Notes under the pieces: generated by a model
Seen by the model: the letters and a program-made list of their open reading frames with translations, nothing else
Told to the model about the DNA's origin: nothing
Database searches by the model: none
Shown here: positions 34,665 through 45,927 of the stretch, in pieces
Position numbering within the stretch: position 1 is the first letter of the stretch
Layout of the letters: each line of letters starts with the position of its first letter
Translations under genes and position numbers: made by a program
NCBI GenBank assembly: GCA_023525715.1
Contig: CM042017.1
Coordinates: 79,697,357 to 79,761,356, forward strand
Direction of reading: 5' to 3'
From: Cichorium intybus
Lineage: Eukaryota; Streptophyta; Magnoliopsida; Asterales; Asteraceae
Length of the DNA: 64,000 nucleotides

Positions 34665-35762
34665 TGACACGCCTAGGTCGTCGTTCGGTCAAAAATAAAG
34701 AGAAACCTAACACACACTAGCACAGTGTAGTCAGGGTCGATCTGCAGGAGCTTCGTGGTTAGACCAGATGACAGATTACCAACTAATAGTGTCACGCTAC
34801 AGTCGGAGGACCTAGTTTCTAAGTTCTCAACTACCCAAAAGCAATAACCAAACAAAGTCAAGCCAAGCATAAGCTAACTCAACTCAAACAAATCTAGTTA
34901 CTTTCTGAAATCAGAAGTGCATCTCTGAATCAGAAGCAAACAAAGGCATCCAAACCAAACAAGGCATAACCTATCCAATAACTAGGGTTCTGATTGAACA
35001 GTTACTGGCCAAAGTTCAATACCTAAAGCTAACCTAATTGGCTACTGATTTCAGCAAAGGAAACAGCCCCAAACAAGGTCAAAGTAACATCCAAACACAA
35101 TCCAATAACCAAAACCAAACACAAGCATAAAAACACCGAAAAACTAAGATTAATTGTAACCAAATGCTTTGCATTAATCAAATCCGAATCCAAACATCCA
35201 ATACAGTAACTAATGATGCAAAAACAGAAACTAAAGTGCTCAAAGTCAGTGGTTGTCACTCCCAAAGACTTTAGCTACAAATGCTACTTGCTACTAAAAG
35301 GAAATTAAATTCTAAAACATAAAATACCAATTGAGAAGTTGCTGGAACGAAATCTTGGAGTCAAAGAGCTTCAAGGTCGATTTTACACCCGGTCTTTGCT
35401 AAGGTTTTCGGCTGGAAATGCCTCTATTTATAGTTGCAATTTTCCCGAGGCCGCGTCGCGCAAATGAGGATTCCGCGGTGCGCGTACTTATCTTTTCCTG
35501 TTTCTTCGGCTTTTAAATGTGTTCCACCGCCTTAAGCCCGAGTCGCGCATTTCAGATACCCGCGGCGCGCGTACGTATTTCCTTGATTTTTCATTCTTTT
35601 CCAAACTTCTTCCTTTTGCACGCTTTTAGTCCCTGTTTCTATTCTTTTCTTCCAAACAAGTCCTGGCATGAAAAGTGAGAATACCAAGATATATCTGATA
35701 TAATTCTATCAAGAACAGGGCTCAACAACGTCTAAAATACTTGATATCACTAGGCGTTGTCA
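34665..35762 (-). repeat. 3' LTR of element C
   Basis: Ends are TGACA/TGTCA. TATA box CTATAAATAG on the minus strand at about 35424-35433. Immediately upstream in the sense direction are GCGCGCCGCGGG, TGCGCGACTCG, GCGCACCGCGG and TTGCGCGACGCGG blocks (35448-35572). Confidence 0.9.
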
Positions 35763-36779
35763 AACACCCCACACTTGTGCCTTGCTTGTCCCCAAGCAAG
35801 AGAGTTTTTAACAAATTATAATAAAGACTCAAACAATTTTTGACTGTGTTCAGTTTCAAAGCTTATTGCCCTATGAGTTAGAGTGGAATAGTTCGCGAAA
35901 ACATAATTGAATTGTTCTTTGGAATTCATGGCTTTCTAGAGAACCCTTGATTACAAACTTTCTGTCCACAATGAAGTGTACTTACTCATTCAGATGCTAA
36001 AGGCCATTAAGGAATTGTCCATGACTTTCGATGTTGTCCGTGTAACGAGCTTTCGGAAATACCATCCCAGACCAGACGATCTTAGGTGGTAAGGTACATA
36101 AATCCCACCCATTTTAGACCTACCGGCTCAAACAACAAAGGCTACAGATTGACATTTCCTTCCTAAATTTCAATCGTAAAACAGCTCAATCGTCTAAACT
36201 CATAAAACTCAACTTATTTGACTAACTAATAGCATGATCACAACTAAACAGTATTTCTTGAAAAATACTAATGCTATCACAATCACAAACCATTTGTTTC
36301 AAAATTGCAATTTATTAAAAATTTTGAAAAATATTGCTAAAATTTTGAAAATTGATCATTTCTGCAAAAATTTCAAAAAATTACTCTTTCGACCGTCCAC
36401 ACCCCACACTTAAAACCGTACAACGTCCCCGTTGTACAAAAAATTATTTTTCAGCATAAGGGAGAAAGAGTTACCCCTTTTTGGACGATAGATTGCTTGG
36501 TGCTCAGTATCACAGGTATAATTGCGAACAAACGGATCCTTGATCTCGTATTCCGGAGTTGTAGCGCTACAGTGAACACGCCGGTGGTCGAGACAAGTGG
36601 AGGGGGCACGGTGACCCCACACTTGGCTGAGACAACCCCTTCCCCGTTTGGTATATCATGCATGACTCAACAAACAAATTAAAAGCAACATGACAAATAA
36701 AATATAAACAAAATACAGATAGTGGTGTCATAAGTTTTGCACATATATCCCAAAAAATAAAAAGAAAGAAAAAAGTACA
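35763..36779 (-). other. 3' non-coding region of element C
   Basis: No convincing ORF. The polypurine tract lies at its end next to the 3' LTR (about 35763-35785). Confidence 0.5.
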
Positions 36780-37950
36780 TCAATCATCACTAGGGCGCCT
36801 GGAGGGTCCAACCTCATGATCGTGGGCCCTGGCTGGGAATGGTCGGGGGTGCCGGCCCTGCTGAGTGGCCAAATCTAGGAGTACCTCCCCGATCCATGCC
36901 AACTGGTCCTGGATCTGAGCGACTCTGACCTCCAATCGGTAGAGGGCGGATGGGTCATCCTGCTGTGGCTACGGTGGTGCTGCTGGCTCTGGTCTCCGGC
37001 GTCTCCTGCCGGGCTAAGCATATGCGGGCTGGGGTGCCTGAGGTGGCTCTGTCGGTGCCCGGATGAACTGCCCCGGGCGCTGCTGCTCGATAAGCCTCAT
37101 CCTCTCCAGAGTGCGCGTCGTAGTACGAGCTGGAGGTAGAGCGGTCAAGGAGGCAGCCACGGGGGCAGTAAGGATCCCATATGAACGGGCCAGGCGGGTA
37201 ATAAAATACCCCCGGGCCAGTGGACTGCTGGCGGAAGCTCCCATCGAGTGGGTGGAGAGGGTGACTGCGAGGGCAAATGGAAGGTGGAGGAATCTGGAGG
37301 GATCGAGGAGTACCCAGAGGTAGGTCATGTCATCGCCCGACACCTTCTCGCCCCCTCCCGATGCATAATTGAGGTGGAGACGATACGGTGCATGAGGCGG
37401 TGGAGTGGGTCACGTAGCTGACTCTCCCTGGAGGTCCCCGCCTCGTAGATAACATTGGACAGTGGTGCCCAAACCTCCATGTTGGCAGCCCGCTCCGGCT
37501 GCCCTGGATACAAGCTCCGAAGAACTGAGTGAAATGGCGGTGCTGGAGGTCTGCTGGAGTGTATAAACCAACTCGCCTCCCGAACTCTCGGAGGTTGCAC
37601 TCCCTCTGTGCACCTCCCAAACGAAATCGTACGATCCTGGAACGTGGGTCTGACGCCCGAGGTGCGAAGTGGATAGTGGAGAGAAACTCCAGTAGCAACT
37701 CGGTGTAGACCACGTCCTCCTCAGTGGCCATAATCCTGTCCCAGGCCCGGCATGTGAATGATGCCTCCTCGTGAGTCCAGGTGCGATGTAAGTATGGCTC
37801 GATCGCACCCCAGAGTCCGGCGTCCCGCAGAATATCCCTATCAATGACTGTCGCCTCGAGAACCCGGCGACCAGTCAGTGCGTCTCTCCGCGAAATGTAC
37901 TCCGCTGAGCTGGCAAGTCCCTCTGGGAACTAAAGGAAAGCATGCTCTAG
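36780..37950 (-). pseudogene. Athila ORF1-like protein, frameshifted
   Basis: Across three frames the minus strand reads VVYTELLLEFLSTIHFAPR, RIVRFRLGGAQRECNLREFG, RRVGLYTPADL, then RDPLHRLMHRIVSTSI and SGDDMTYLWVLLDPSRF, ending near MRLIEQQRPGQF. This is the order of the Athila ORF-1 family of plant Ty3/Athila elements, whose role is unknown. Two frameshifts and terminal stops break it. The sense-strand sequence is G+C-rich compared with its surroundings. Confidence 0.7.
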
Positions 37951-38399
37951 TCTGAACATAATCTACATACAAAGACACATAGCCACAAAAGAAACAAAAA
38001 ATTTTGCAAAATTAGTCGTTTCTTCCCCACCGCACCGCGGCGCGGCTCAAGATCGAAGCGCGTCGAGGCGAGCGGCTGTTTGCAAAACCCCGAATCAAAC
38101 TCACAATTTAACCTGCTAAAACTCGATCCAATCATACCACAAGGTAGCCTAAGTGCCGACTAACTCATCTAGGGTCTCTATTTGGCAAAACAAACACCCT
38201 ATGAGTTAGCATTGGCGATTCTAAGTTTTGAACTTTTTTTTGGACAAATCACTAAAATTAACTACCTAATCACTAGTTTTAACAAATAATAGATAGTTAG
38301 AATAGCGTACCTTGGTAGTAGAAATAAAATGAGCAAGAAAAAACGCGAGAGAAATTCGTTGATCAGAGCTCCGAGTCGTGTGAGGTGTGTGTGAGTCGC

Positions 38400-38565
38400 A
38401 GCTTACCTTAATATAGGAGAAAACCGACTGATCGTTTCCCGCGTCGCGCATTTACGCTTTACACGTCGCGCGTGTCACCAAATCAACCCCTGCGCATCGG
38501 GTTGGTTTCCGACCCCGCGTCGCGTAATTCAAAAACCCGCGGCGCGGTCATTTAAAATTTCAAAA
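38400..38565 (-). promoter_or_regulatory. Internal promoter-like module in element C
   Basis: Reading minus: GCGCCGCGGGTTTTTGAATT, ACGCGACGCGGGG, ACACGCGCGACGTG, TGCGCGACGCGGG, then CTATATTAAGG. This is the same order of palindromic CG blocks and TATA-like box as in the element's LTR. It lies between the acidic ORF and the ORF1 relic. It could be a second promoter or the remnant of another LTR. Confidence 0.4.
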
Positions 38566-38734
38566 CTTTTCACACGACCCCACACTTGCCTTAGACTACT
38601 AATACCTGCAAAGATTGATATATTTTCCTAATTAAATTCTAAGAAATATAAAACCTAACCTATGACACGATGGATTGCCTCCCAACAAGCGCTAAGTTTA
38701 ACGTCTTCAGCCAGATATGGTACTCCTACTACAG

Positions 38735-39928
38735 CTACGGTGGATCGTACGCCATTTGTTTCTGCTGCATTTCTACTTCCACCTTCCTTTCGCTGACCCA
38801 CTGCCCTTCAAACTTTTCTGGGTCGAATGGCTTGTTGGTTCTCCTGTTGCTGACCAGTTGCTGTTTTCTGATTAACTCTCGTGAATGCTTGGAGGTAGCT
38901 TTGAACCTCCAAGCTCGGTCCTTCCTTCTATATCTCTTCAAAGTCACTAGCTTGACGTGAAGCGCACCCAGTGCCGCTTCCAGTAGTTGTTTCACACCTC
39001 GGTTGCTAGTGTCTCGCATGTTATCTTCAGGTTGCAACTTTAGTTTGCAGTACCAATAAAATTTTTCCAATCGAATGGAATCGGACGGCAACATATCAGG
39101 ATGCTTCCATATGTCCTCATCGATAGTATTGATTACATCTAATTTTCCATTCATGAATGGATCATGAGTGGTGATAAAATCATGTTTTTTGTTTTCGAAT
39201 ATTAATTCGTCAGCATCAACTTCTTGGTCATCGTCCAACAGGTGGATCGTAAGCAAGAGTGAGTGACTTATTTGATCTGATGGTGGTACAAAGTCACCCA
39301 TCATTAGATCCTTACTTTCAAATTTCTCAAAATTTTTAAAAATTTCAGGAATTGTTGGGCTGGGGTCTGTACTGTCACTTACAGCCTCCTCCTCAACATC
39401 CTCATCAACCAAATTATCTGGTGATGGTATGGATTCACTCATCACCAGCTCGATATTATCAACATTTTCAAAAACATCAAAAGCTATTGAGTCAGAGGTA
39501 GCATTGTCACCTACAACCTCTTCCTCAACAACATTTTCGACCATCTCAGTGGTCTCTTGACTTTCCCCAAGTGTATGCCCTTCCATCACATATTCAGGTG
39601 ATGCAGGTTCACACACAGTGTCATTGGTATAAAAATCACTCGCCTCAGGTTCTGGCGAGGGTGGTGAACATTTCCAACTTTCCTCTAACTTATCTAATGA
39701 AATTTGCAATCTTTCAAGAGCATCAGCCTGGTCCTTCTGTTCTTGGTGAGTGTTATACCAGAGTACCCAAAGTTGGGCCCAAGTTGCAGAATTTTCAGGT
39801 TGAGATGACTTCTCGGTCCGCCATCCACTGTCATCGAATGATCCATTGTAGTAATCATCATCGTAATAGTTGTCGGCCGGATTTTCATAATACTCATAAT
39901 ACTGATCCGGGTACATGTAATCGCCCAT
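38735..39928 (-). CDS. Intact 397-aa acidic ORF of element C, unknown function
   Basis: It starts about 20 bp after the primer site at MGDYMYPDQYYEYY, a Tyr/Asp-rich N-terminus. An in-frame 30-codon upstream extension enters the LTR without an ATG of its own within the leader. Residues about 85-290 are strongly acidic (VVEEEVVGD, DEDVEEEAVSD). The C-terminus turns basic (LKRYRRKDRAWRFKATSKHS), then PFDPEKFEGQW. No zinc knuckle, protease or RT motif and no domain I recognise. The position is that of gag, and the acidic-then-basic layout could suit a structural or nucleic-acid-binding role, but that is inference. It is open while ORF1 downstream is broken. Confidence 0.6.
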   Translation of the reverse strand: MGDYMYPDQYYEYYENPADNYYDDDYYNGSFDDSGWRTEKSSQPENSATWAQLWVLWYNTHQEQKDQADALERLQISLDKLEESWKCSPPSPEPEASDFYTNDTVCEPASPEYVMEGHTLGESQETTEMVENVVEEEVVGDNATSDSIAFDVFENVDNIELVMSESIPSPDNLVDEDVEEEAVSDSTDPSPTIPEIFKNFEKFESKDLMMGDFVPPSDQISHSLLLTIHLLDDDQEVDADELIFENKKHDFITTHDPFMNGKLDVINTIDEDIWKHPDMLPSDSIRLEKFYWYCKLKLQPEDNMRDTSNRGVKQLLEAALGALHVKLVTLKRYRRKDRAWRFKATSKHSRELIRKQQLVSNRRTNKPFDPEKFEGQWVSERKVEVEMQQKQMAYDPP

Positions 39929-39946
39929 TATGAAGACGTACACAGC

Positions 39947-39964
39947 TCCCCGGCAACGGCGCCA
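39947..39964 (-). other. Primer binding site of element C (Asp-tRNA type)
   Basis: TGGCGCCGTTGCCGGGGA on the minus strand, five bases after the 5' LTR. This is the standard Athila/Tat primer site. Confidence 0.85.
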
Positions 39965-39969
39965 AAATT

Positions 39970-41067
39970 TGACACGCCTAGGTCGTCGTCCGGTCAAAAA
40001 TAAAGAGAAACCTAACACACACTAGCACAGTGGTAGTCAGGGTCGATCCGCAAGAGCTTCGTGGTTAGACCAGATGACAGATTACCAACTAATAGTGTCA
40101 CGCTACAGTCGGAGGACCTAGTTTCTAAGTTCTCAACTACCCAAAAGCAATAACCAAACAAAGTCAAGCCAAGCATAAGCTAACTCAACTCAAACAAATC
40201 TAGTTACTTTCTGAAATCAGAAGTGCATCTCTGAATCAGAAGCAAACAAAGGCATCCAAACCAAACAAGGCATAACCTATCCAATAACTAGGATTCTGAT
40301 TGAACAGTTACTGGCCAAAGTTCAATACCTAAAGCTAACCTAATTGGCTACTGATTTCAGCAAAGGAAACAGCCCCAAACAAGGTCAAAGTAACATCCAA
40401 ACACAATCCAATAACCAAAACCAAACACAAGCATGAAAACACCGAAAAACTAAGATTAATTGTAACCGAATGCTTTGCATTAATCAAATCCGAATCCAAA
40501 CATCCAATACAGTAACTAATGATGCAAAAACAGAAACTAAAGTGCTCAAAGTTAGTAGCTGTCACTCCCAAAGACTTTAGCTACAAATGCTACTTGCTAC
40601 TAAAAGGAAATTAAATTCTAAAACATAAAATATCAATTGAGAAGTTGCTGGAACGAAATCTTGGAGTCAAAGAGCTTCAAGGTCGATTTTACACTCGGTC
40701 TTTGCTAGGGTTTTCGGCTGGAAATGCCTCTATTTATAGTTGCAATTTTCCTGAGGCCGCGTCGCGCAAATGAGGATTCAGCGGCGCGCGTACTTATCTT
40801 TTCTCGTTTCTTTGCATTTAAATGTGTTCCACCGCCTTAAGCCCGCGTCGCGCATTTCAGATACCCGCGGCGCGCGTACGTATTTCCTTGATTTTTCATT
40901 CTTTTCCAAACTTCTTCCTTTTGCACGCTTTTAGTCCCTGTTTCTATTCTTTTCTTCCAAAGAAAACCTGGCACGAAAAGTGAGAATACCAAGATATATC
41001 TGATATAATTCTATCAAGAACAGGGCTCAACAACGCCTAAAATACTTGATATCACTAGGCGTTGTCA
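39970..41067 (-). repeat. 5' LTR of element C
   Basis: Same length and layout as the 3' LTR. TATA box near 40730-40740 (minus), with the CG-rich palindromic blocks at about 40755-40880. Confidence 0.9.
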
Positions 41068-42032
41068 AACTGTCGCCTATCCGCATAACTTTTCTGTCGA
41101 CTCTGAGCCGTTAACAACCTCTCCCGAACCCTCTGAATTAGTTCCGTAGTCTTGAGTACTACCTCAGTACTACCCAACGCCCGCTGGACAACCTCGCCCC
41201 AGCAAACAAGAGTCAGACATTTCCTTCCATACAACATTTTGAATGGAGCCCTGTCGATGGTCGCATGATAACTGTTATTATAGGAGAATTCAGCTAAAGG
41301 GAGATGGGAATCCCAACTCCCACCGAAATCGATAACGCATGCCCAAAGCATATCCTCCAATGTTTGAATTGTCCTTTTGCTCTGCCCATCTGTTTGAGGG
41401 TGATATGCTGTGCTAAAATGAAGACGAGTACCTAACTCCTCATGAAACTTCTTCCAGAACCTAGAAGTGAATCGGACATCCCAGTCAGATATCACCGAGA
41501 CCGGTATACCATGCCGAGAGATAATCTCGTCTACGTAGACGGTAGCCAATTTGTCTGCCGAAAAAGTCTCTTGGATGGGGATGAAATGAGCACTTTTTGT
41601 CAGTCGATCCACAACAACCCATATGGTGTCCATTTGTCGAGGGGTTCTTAGCAACTTGGTGATGAAATCCATTGTGGTGTGCTCCCATTTCCATTCTGGG
41701 ATATCAAGAGGCTGTAATCTACCATGAGGCCGTTGGTGCTCGGCCTTGACCCTACGACAGGTCATGCATCTTTCGACAAACCAAGCCACTCCCCTCTTCA
41801 TGCCAGGCCACCAATAATATTCACGCAGATCCCTATATATTTTCGTAGATCCGGGGTGAATAGAGAACTTGGACTTATGTGCCTCCTCCAATAGAGTTTG
41901 ACGAACCCCGCCAAGTTTAGGTACCCAAATTCTCTCATAGCGAGTTAACAAGCCTCTGCCATCCTTGACCATAGTTGACAACTGTCCCACAATTATTTCA
42001 CCTTTTTGATTCTCGCTCTTGCTTGCTTCCAC
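41068..42032 (-). pseudogene. integrase of Ty3 element A, N-terminal and core
   Basis: The His-Cys zinc domain (HKSKFSIHPGS, then CMTCRRVKAEHQRPHG) leads to the catalytic core with MDFITKL and VISDWDVRF. The third catalytic residue, normally the Glu in DGQSERT, is Lys here (DGQSKRT), a G-to-A change, and the usual SDRD is SDWD. The frame is otherwise open for 325 codons until the Athila-like insertion at 41067. Confidence 0.85.
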
Positions 42033-42035
42033 TTA

Positions 42036-43910
42036 AGCTTTCCTTATCAGCTCAAGCAACGGTGTTACAATTGTCATCCTTAGACAGATGCCCCGAAGGG
42101 GCGCACCCGTAACCTTACTACTTAAAGCATCCGCCACCATATTGGCTTTTCTAGGGTGATAGTGTATCTCACAATCATAGTCCTTCAATACATCAAGCCA
42201 CCTTCTCTGTCTTATGCTAATATTTGCCTGATCCATCAGATACTTCAAACTCTTGTGGTCTGTATAGATGGTACACTTTACACCATACAAATAGTGTCTC
42301 CATATCTTGAGAGCGAAGACCACCTCTCCTGATTCCAAGTCATGAGTAGGGTAGTTAGCCTCATGGGGCTTCAACTGTCGCGAGGCGTAAGCAATAACCC
42401 TGCCTCGTTGCATCAAGACTGCCCCCAATCCAGAGATAGGTGCGTCACAATAAACCACCATATCCTCCATGCCTTCAGGAAAAGTCAAACCTGGAGCTTC
42501 ACACAACTTTTGCTGCAAAGTCTCAAAGGCCTGTTGCTGCTCCTCACCCCATCGAAAAGCAGCATTTTTCTTAGTTAGCTGAGTCAAAGGTACAACAACC
42601 TTTGAGAAGTCTTGGATGAAGCGACGATAATAACCGGCCAGACCCAAGAAACTTCTAATCTTCGAGGGAGTCTTCGGAACCTCCCACCGCATCACGGCCT
42701 CCACCTTAGCCAGATCTACCATGATTCCTTGCTCGTTGACGATGTGCCCCAAGAACTGGACCTCCCGCAACCAAAAGTCGCACTTGGACAATTTCGCATA
42801 AAGCTTCTCATTCCTTAAGGTCTCCAATACCTCCCTTAAATGCTTTTCATGCAGCTCCTTGCTCTAATAATAGACTAAGATGACGTCGATAAAAACTATA
42901 ACCTACCGATCCAACATCGGTCGATACACTCGATTCATTAAGCCCATGAAAACTGCAGGGGCATTGGTAAGTCCAAACGGCATCACTACAAACTCGAAGT
43001 GGTCGTACCTCGTCCGAAAAGCCGTTTTCCGGACATCTTCCTCCCGTACCCGCATCTGATGGTACCCTAACCGCAGATCGATTTTTGAAAACCACGAGGC
43101 GCCCTACAACCGATCAAATAAGTCGTCAATGCGAGGTAATGTATATCGATTCTTTACCGTAAGCATGTTCAGCTCGCGGTAATCAATGTACATTCTATTG
43201 GAACCATCCTTCTTTTTAATAAATAAAATAGGCGCTCCCTATGGCGAGCAACTTGGTCGAATAAATCCCTTATCCAGTAGTTCCCGAAGTTGAATAGACA
43301 ACTCCAGCATTTTTGGAGGTGCAAGAATGGTGCTTTAGCTATCGGAGCCGCACCGGGGGTTAAGTCGATCTTAAATTCCACCCGCCTCTTCGGTGGCACA
43401 CCCGGCAGGTCCTCGAGAAAAACATCAGGAAAATCCCGAACCAAAGGTATATCCTCCGTCCTCTGCTTTGACTTCTTTTCTCGTGCATCCAAAACATATG
43501 CCACAAACCCCGAGCCTCCATGTTGAAAATGTCTGCGTGCCCTGGCAGCTAAGGCTGCACCCTGATTCCTCCTCTCTCCTTGTACTACTAGCTCTCCCCC
43601 ACTTGGGGTTTGAATCCACAGTCGCTTGTTCTTATAGTCAATCCATGACTCGTGCCGACTCAACCAATCCATACCGATAATAACCCGAGTGTCGCTCAAC
43701 GGTATAGGGATGAGATCAATCGAGAACTTTATTCCTTGAATCACCACTTCACTTTCTCGGTAAACACTAGTCGCTTGCACGGTTTTATCATCCACAATTT
43801 CTACTTCTAATGGACGATGAAGAGTTCCTAACGCAATACCGAAACTCTTTCCCGGAACGGCAGACACAAAAGAATGACTAGCACCCGAATCAAACAGTAC
43901 AAAAGTAGGC
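42036..43910 (-). pseudogene. protease-RT-RNase H of Ty3 element A
   Basis: The protease motif (L)FDSGASHSFVS is intact near 43890. A frameshift near 43330 precedes RT. The RT region has in-frame stops near 43240, 43105 and 42905 (SP*GAP, RL*GAS and DR*V contexts), the first two readable as TGG-to-TAG and CAG-to-TAG. The YxDD box reads FIDV, so the second catalytic Asp is lost (about 42885). RNase H follows from 42827 to 42036, open, with HDLE-x-GEVVFALK and YTDHKSL. A TAA closes it at 42033-42035. Confidence 0.85.
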
Positions 43911-44099
43911 GTAGAGTTGACTAAGAATGTCCCTAATCAAGCATAATAGATACATTTAATACATACACTAAAACATGAGGCAAGTAAAGAAAGAGTACCC
44001 GTAATGACGTCGGGCGCATCCTGTGCCTCCTCGGCGGTCATGACGAATGCTCGACCCTTGGGATTAGGGCTTCCCCTTTCCCCTGCCTACCATCGGTAA

Positions 44100-45150
44100 T
44101 TCGAAGTGTGGTGGGTGCCGGATTCTGAACTGCTCCCTAGTTCAGACAGGGACACTGGGCCTTGAAGTGACCCACCTGCTTACAATTAAAACAAATCTTG
44201 CCTTTTTGCCGACAATCTTTAGCATATTGGCCCTCCTTTCCACACTTATGACATATTAGCACCCAGCAATGCCCCTCATGATTCTTTCCACACTTACCAC
44301 ACCTACCTTGGCTCCTTTTCCCTTGCTTTCCCTGATCTGCCCCTCTAAACTTCTTTGATGCCTATTGAGTCTGGGTCGGCGCCAGACGCTTCTGTCTTTG
44401 TTGGGTTTCCAATTCCAACTCTCGGGCCCGAGCGGCCGCAATCATATCAGTAAGAGTTTGGTGCCTAGCAACAGACACAAATTACCGAATGTTTGTGCTA
44501 AGCATCGCCAAGTATCTAGTCATTCTCATGTGCTCGGTTGCCGCAAACTCTGGACAGAAGAGTGCTCGCTCATTGAACCTTTTGGTGATTTCCGTCACCG
44601 TCTCGGTGGTCTGGGTCAGATTCTGGTATTCCTGCGCCAAACGTTCCATTTCCACATGTGGAACATACTCCAGTTTGAACTGATCCTTGAATTGTGGCCA
44701 TGTAATAACATCCAACTGAGCAGGGGTGAGATATTTCGTTCGTAATTCCCACCAATCTTTCGCAACCTCTCTCAAAAGATTCACCGCAAATGTTACCTTG
44801 GAGTTCTCAGGACATGAACAGGTGCGAAAGGCACCCTCCACCGCGGAAATCCACCGCATGCTAACAATCGGATCCCTGCCCCCTTCGAATATCGGAGGCG
44901 AACAAGCCGAAAAGTCCTTATATCTTGCATCCCTAGCCCTTGATGTGCCCTGAGTAGCCAGTCGCTCCTCGAGCATTGCCCATAGCTCAACCTTAATAGT
45001 ACCAACGAACTGAGGTATCGCAGCCAACACTTCTCGCGAAACCTCCTCCGCTATCAGGTTGCAGAGATTTTCATCGGTTGAGCCTTCCCCGTTCGAGGCA
45101 CCCGGGTCACGCCCATCTGCCCAACTACTCGACTTTGAGTGATTGCCATT
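44100..45150 (-). pseudogene. gag of Ty3 element A
   Basis: An open stretch from about 45120 to 44482 carries the Ty3 gag core (FEGGRDP, W-x-x-x-VEGAF, then DWWELRTKYL and WPQFKDQFKLEYVP). Past a stop at 44482 follow CCHC knuckles, CHKCGKEGQYAKDC and CFNCKQVGHFKAQC (about 44160-44255), then further stops. Particle-forming function is lost. Confidence 0.8.
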
Positions 45151-45913
45151 CTGAAATGCGCAAAAGTTGTAATATCAATACCCGGGTCACGCCCATCTAC
45201 CCAACTACTCGACTTTCTAGGACTTTGGTTGACTACTCTTGACTCAAGCGTGAATCCTGTATTTTCGGTAGTACTGGCCTGGTACTACCTTCCACACCTA
45301 TTCGCCCTTGTTCCAAGTTCATCAACCATCCTCCTAAATTGTCGCACGTACACTGATAAACCATTTCCTATGAATCTCGCGGTCATGCACCGTGGTGCCT
45401 AATCATTTGACCTAATTTTCACTCCCACCCGTGCCTAAGAGAACTACTGTTAACGTCGTCGAGTCGCCTCACGGACACACAACCGTACACAATCGGGAAT
45501 AAGATAGACGTTTGAATAACTGATCCTACCCTAAAGTCACAACCAAACAAGGAACAGCCAGTAAGGCCGGACCAAGAATTCTTAGGCTATCTTATCCCAA
45601 TTGTATATAACCTACCATCATTCTCTAAGCAACCTAACGACACTAGCATAAAATTCCAAGGCAGCACATATTGCACAAAATAGTCTATAGAGTATCTTAT
45701 CTAGACAATTCTACATCCTATCATAATACATAGCACAAACTTGGCATGGGTAATTGGGAATCACAAAACTTACTTGAGCTGGGTTGACGGTTCGCATCAC
45801 ATCATCTTTTATTTATTAAACTTTTCAAAAATCGTTTTCTTAACGAAAATCTCTCAGTCCTAAGTTTGAGTTTGGATTCTTAATACACTTCATCCAAATC
45901 CCTCAAACCAAGG

Positions 45914-45927
45914 CTCTGATACCAATT
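45914..45927 (-). other. Primer binding site of Ty3 element A
   Basis: On the minus strand TTGGTATCAGAGCC directly follows the 5' LTR, complementary to the 3' end of initiator Met tRNA. Confidence 0.8.

Larger units (their letters stand above)
34665..41067 (-). mobile_element. Athila-like non-autonomous LTR element C, nested in element A
   Basis: LTRs 34665-35762 and 39970-41067, each 1098 bp and nearly identical by eye. The sense strand is minus. The primer site TGGCGCCGTTGCCGGGGA (39947-39964) is the Asp-tRNA type used by Athila/Tat elements. A GTGTGGGGTGTT purine-rich tract precedes the 3' LTR. No protease, RT or integrase is present. Inside are an intact 397-codon ORF (38735-39928) and a broken Athila ORF1-like region (about 36780-37950). 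The flanks read CAGTT and TGGTT on the minus strand, probably a decayed CGGTT duplication. Confidence 0.88.

Noticed and set aside
37063..37323. Plus-strand ORFs across the element C ORF1 region
   Set aside because: They are antisense to the Athila ORF1-like frames, which have clear family motifs.
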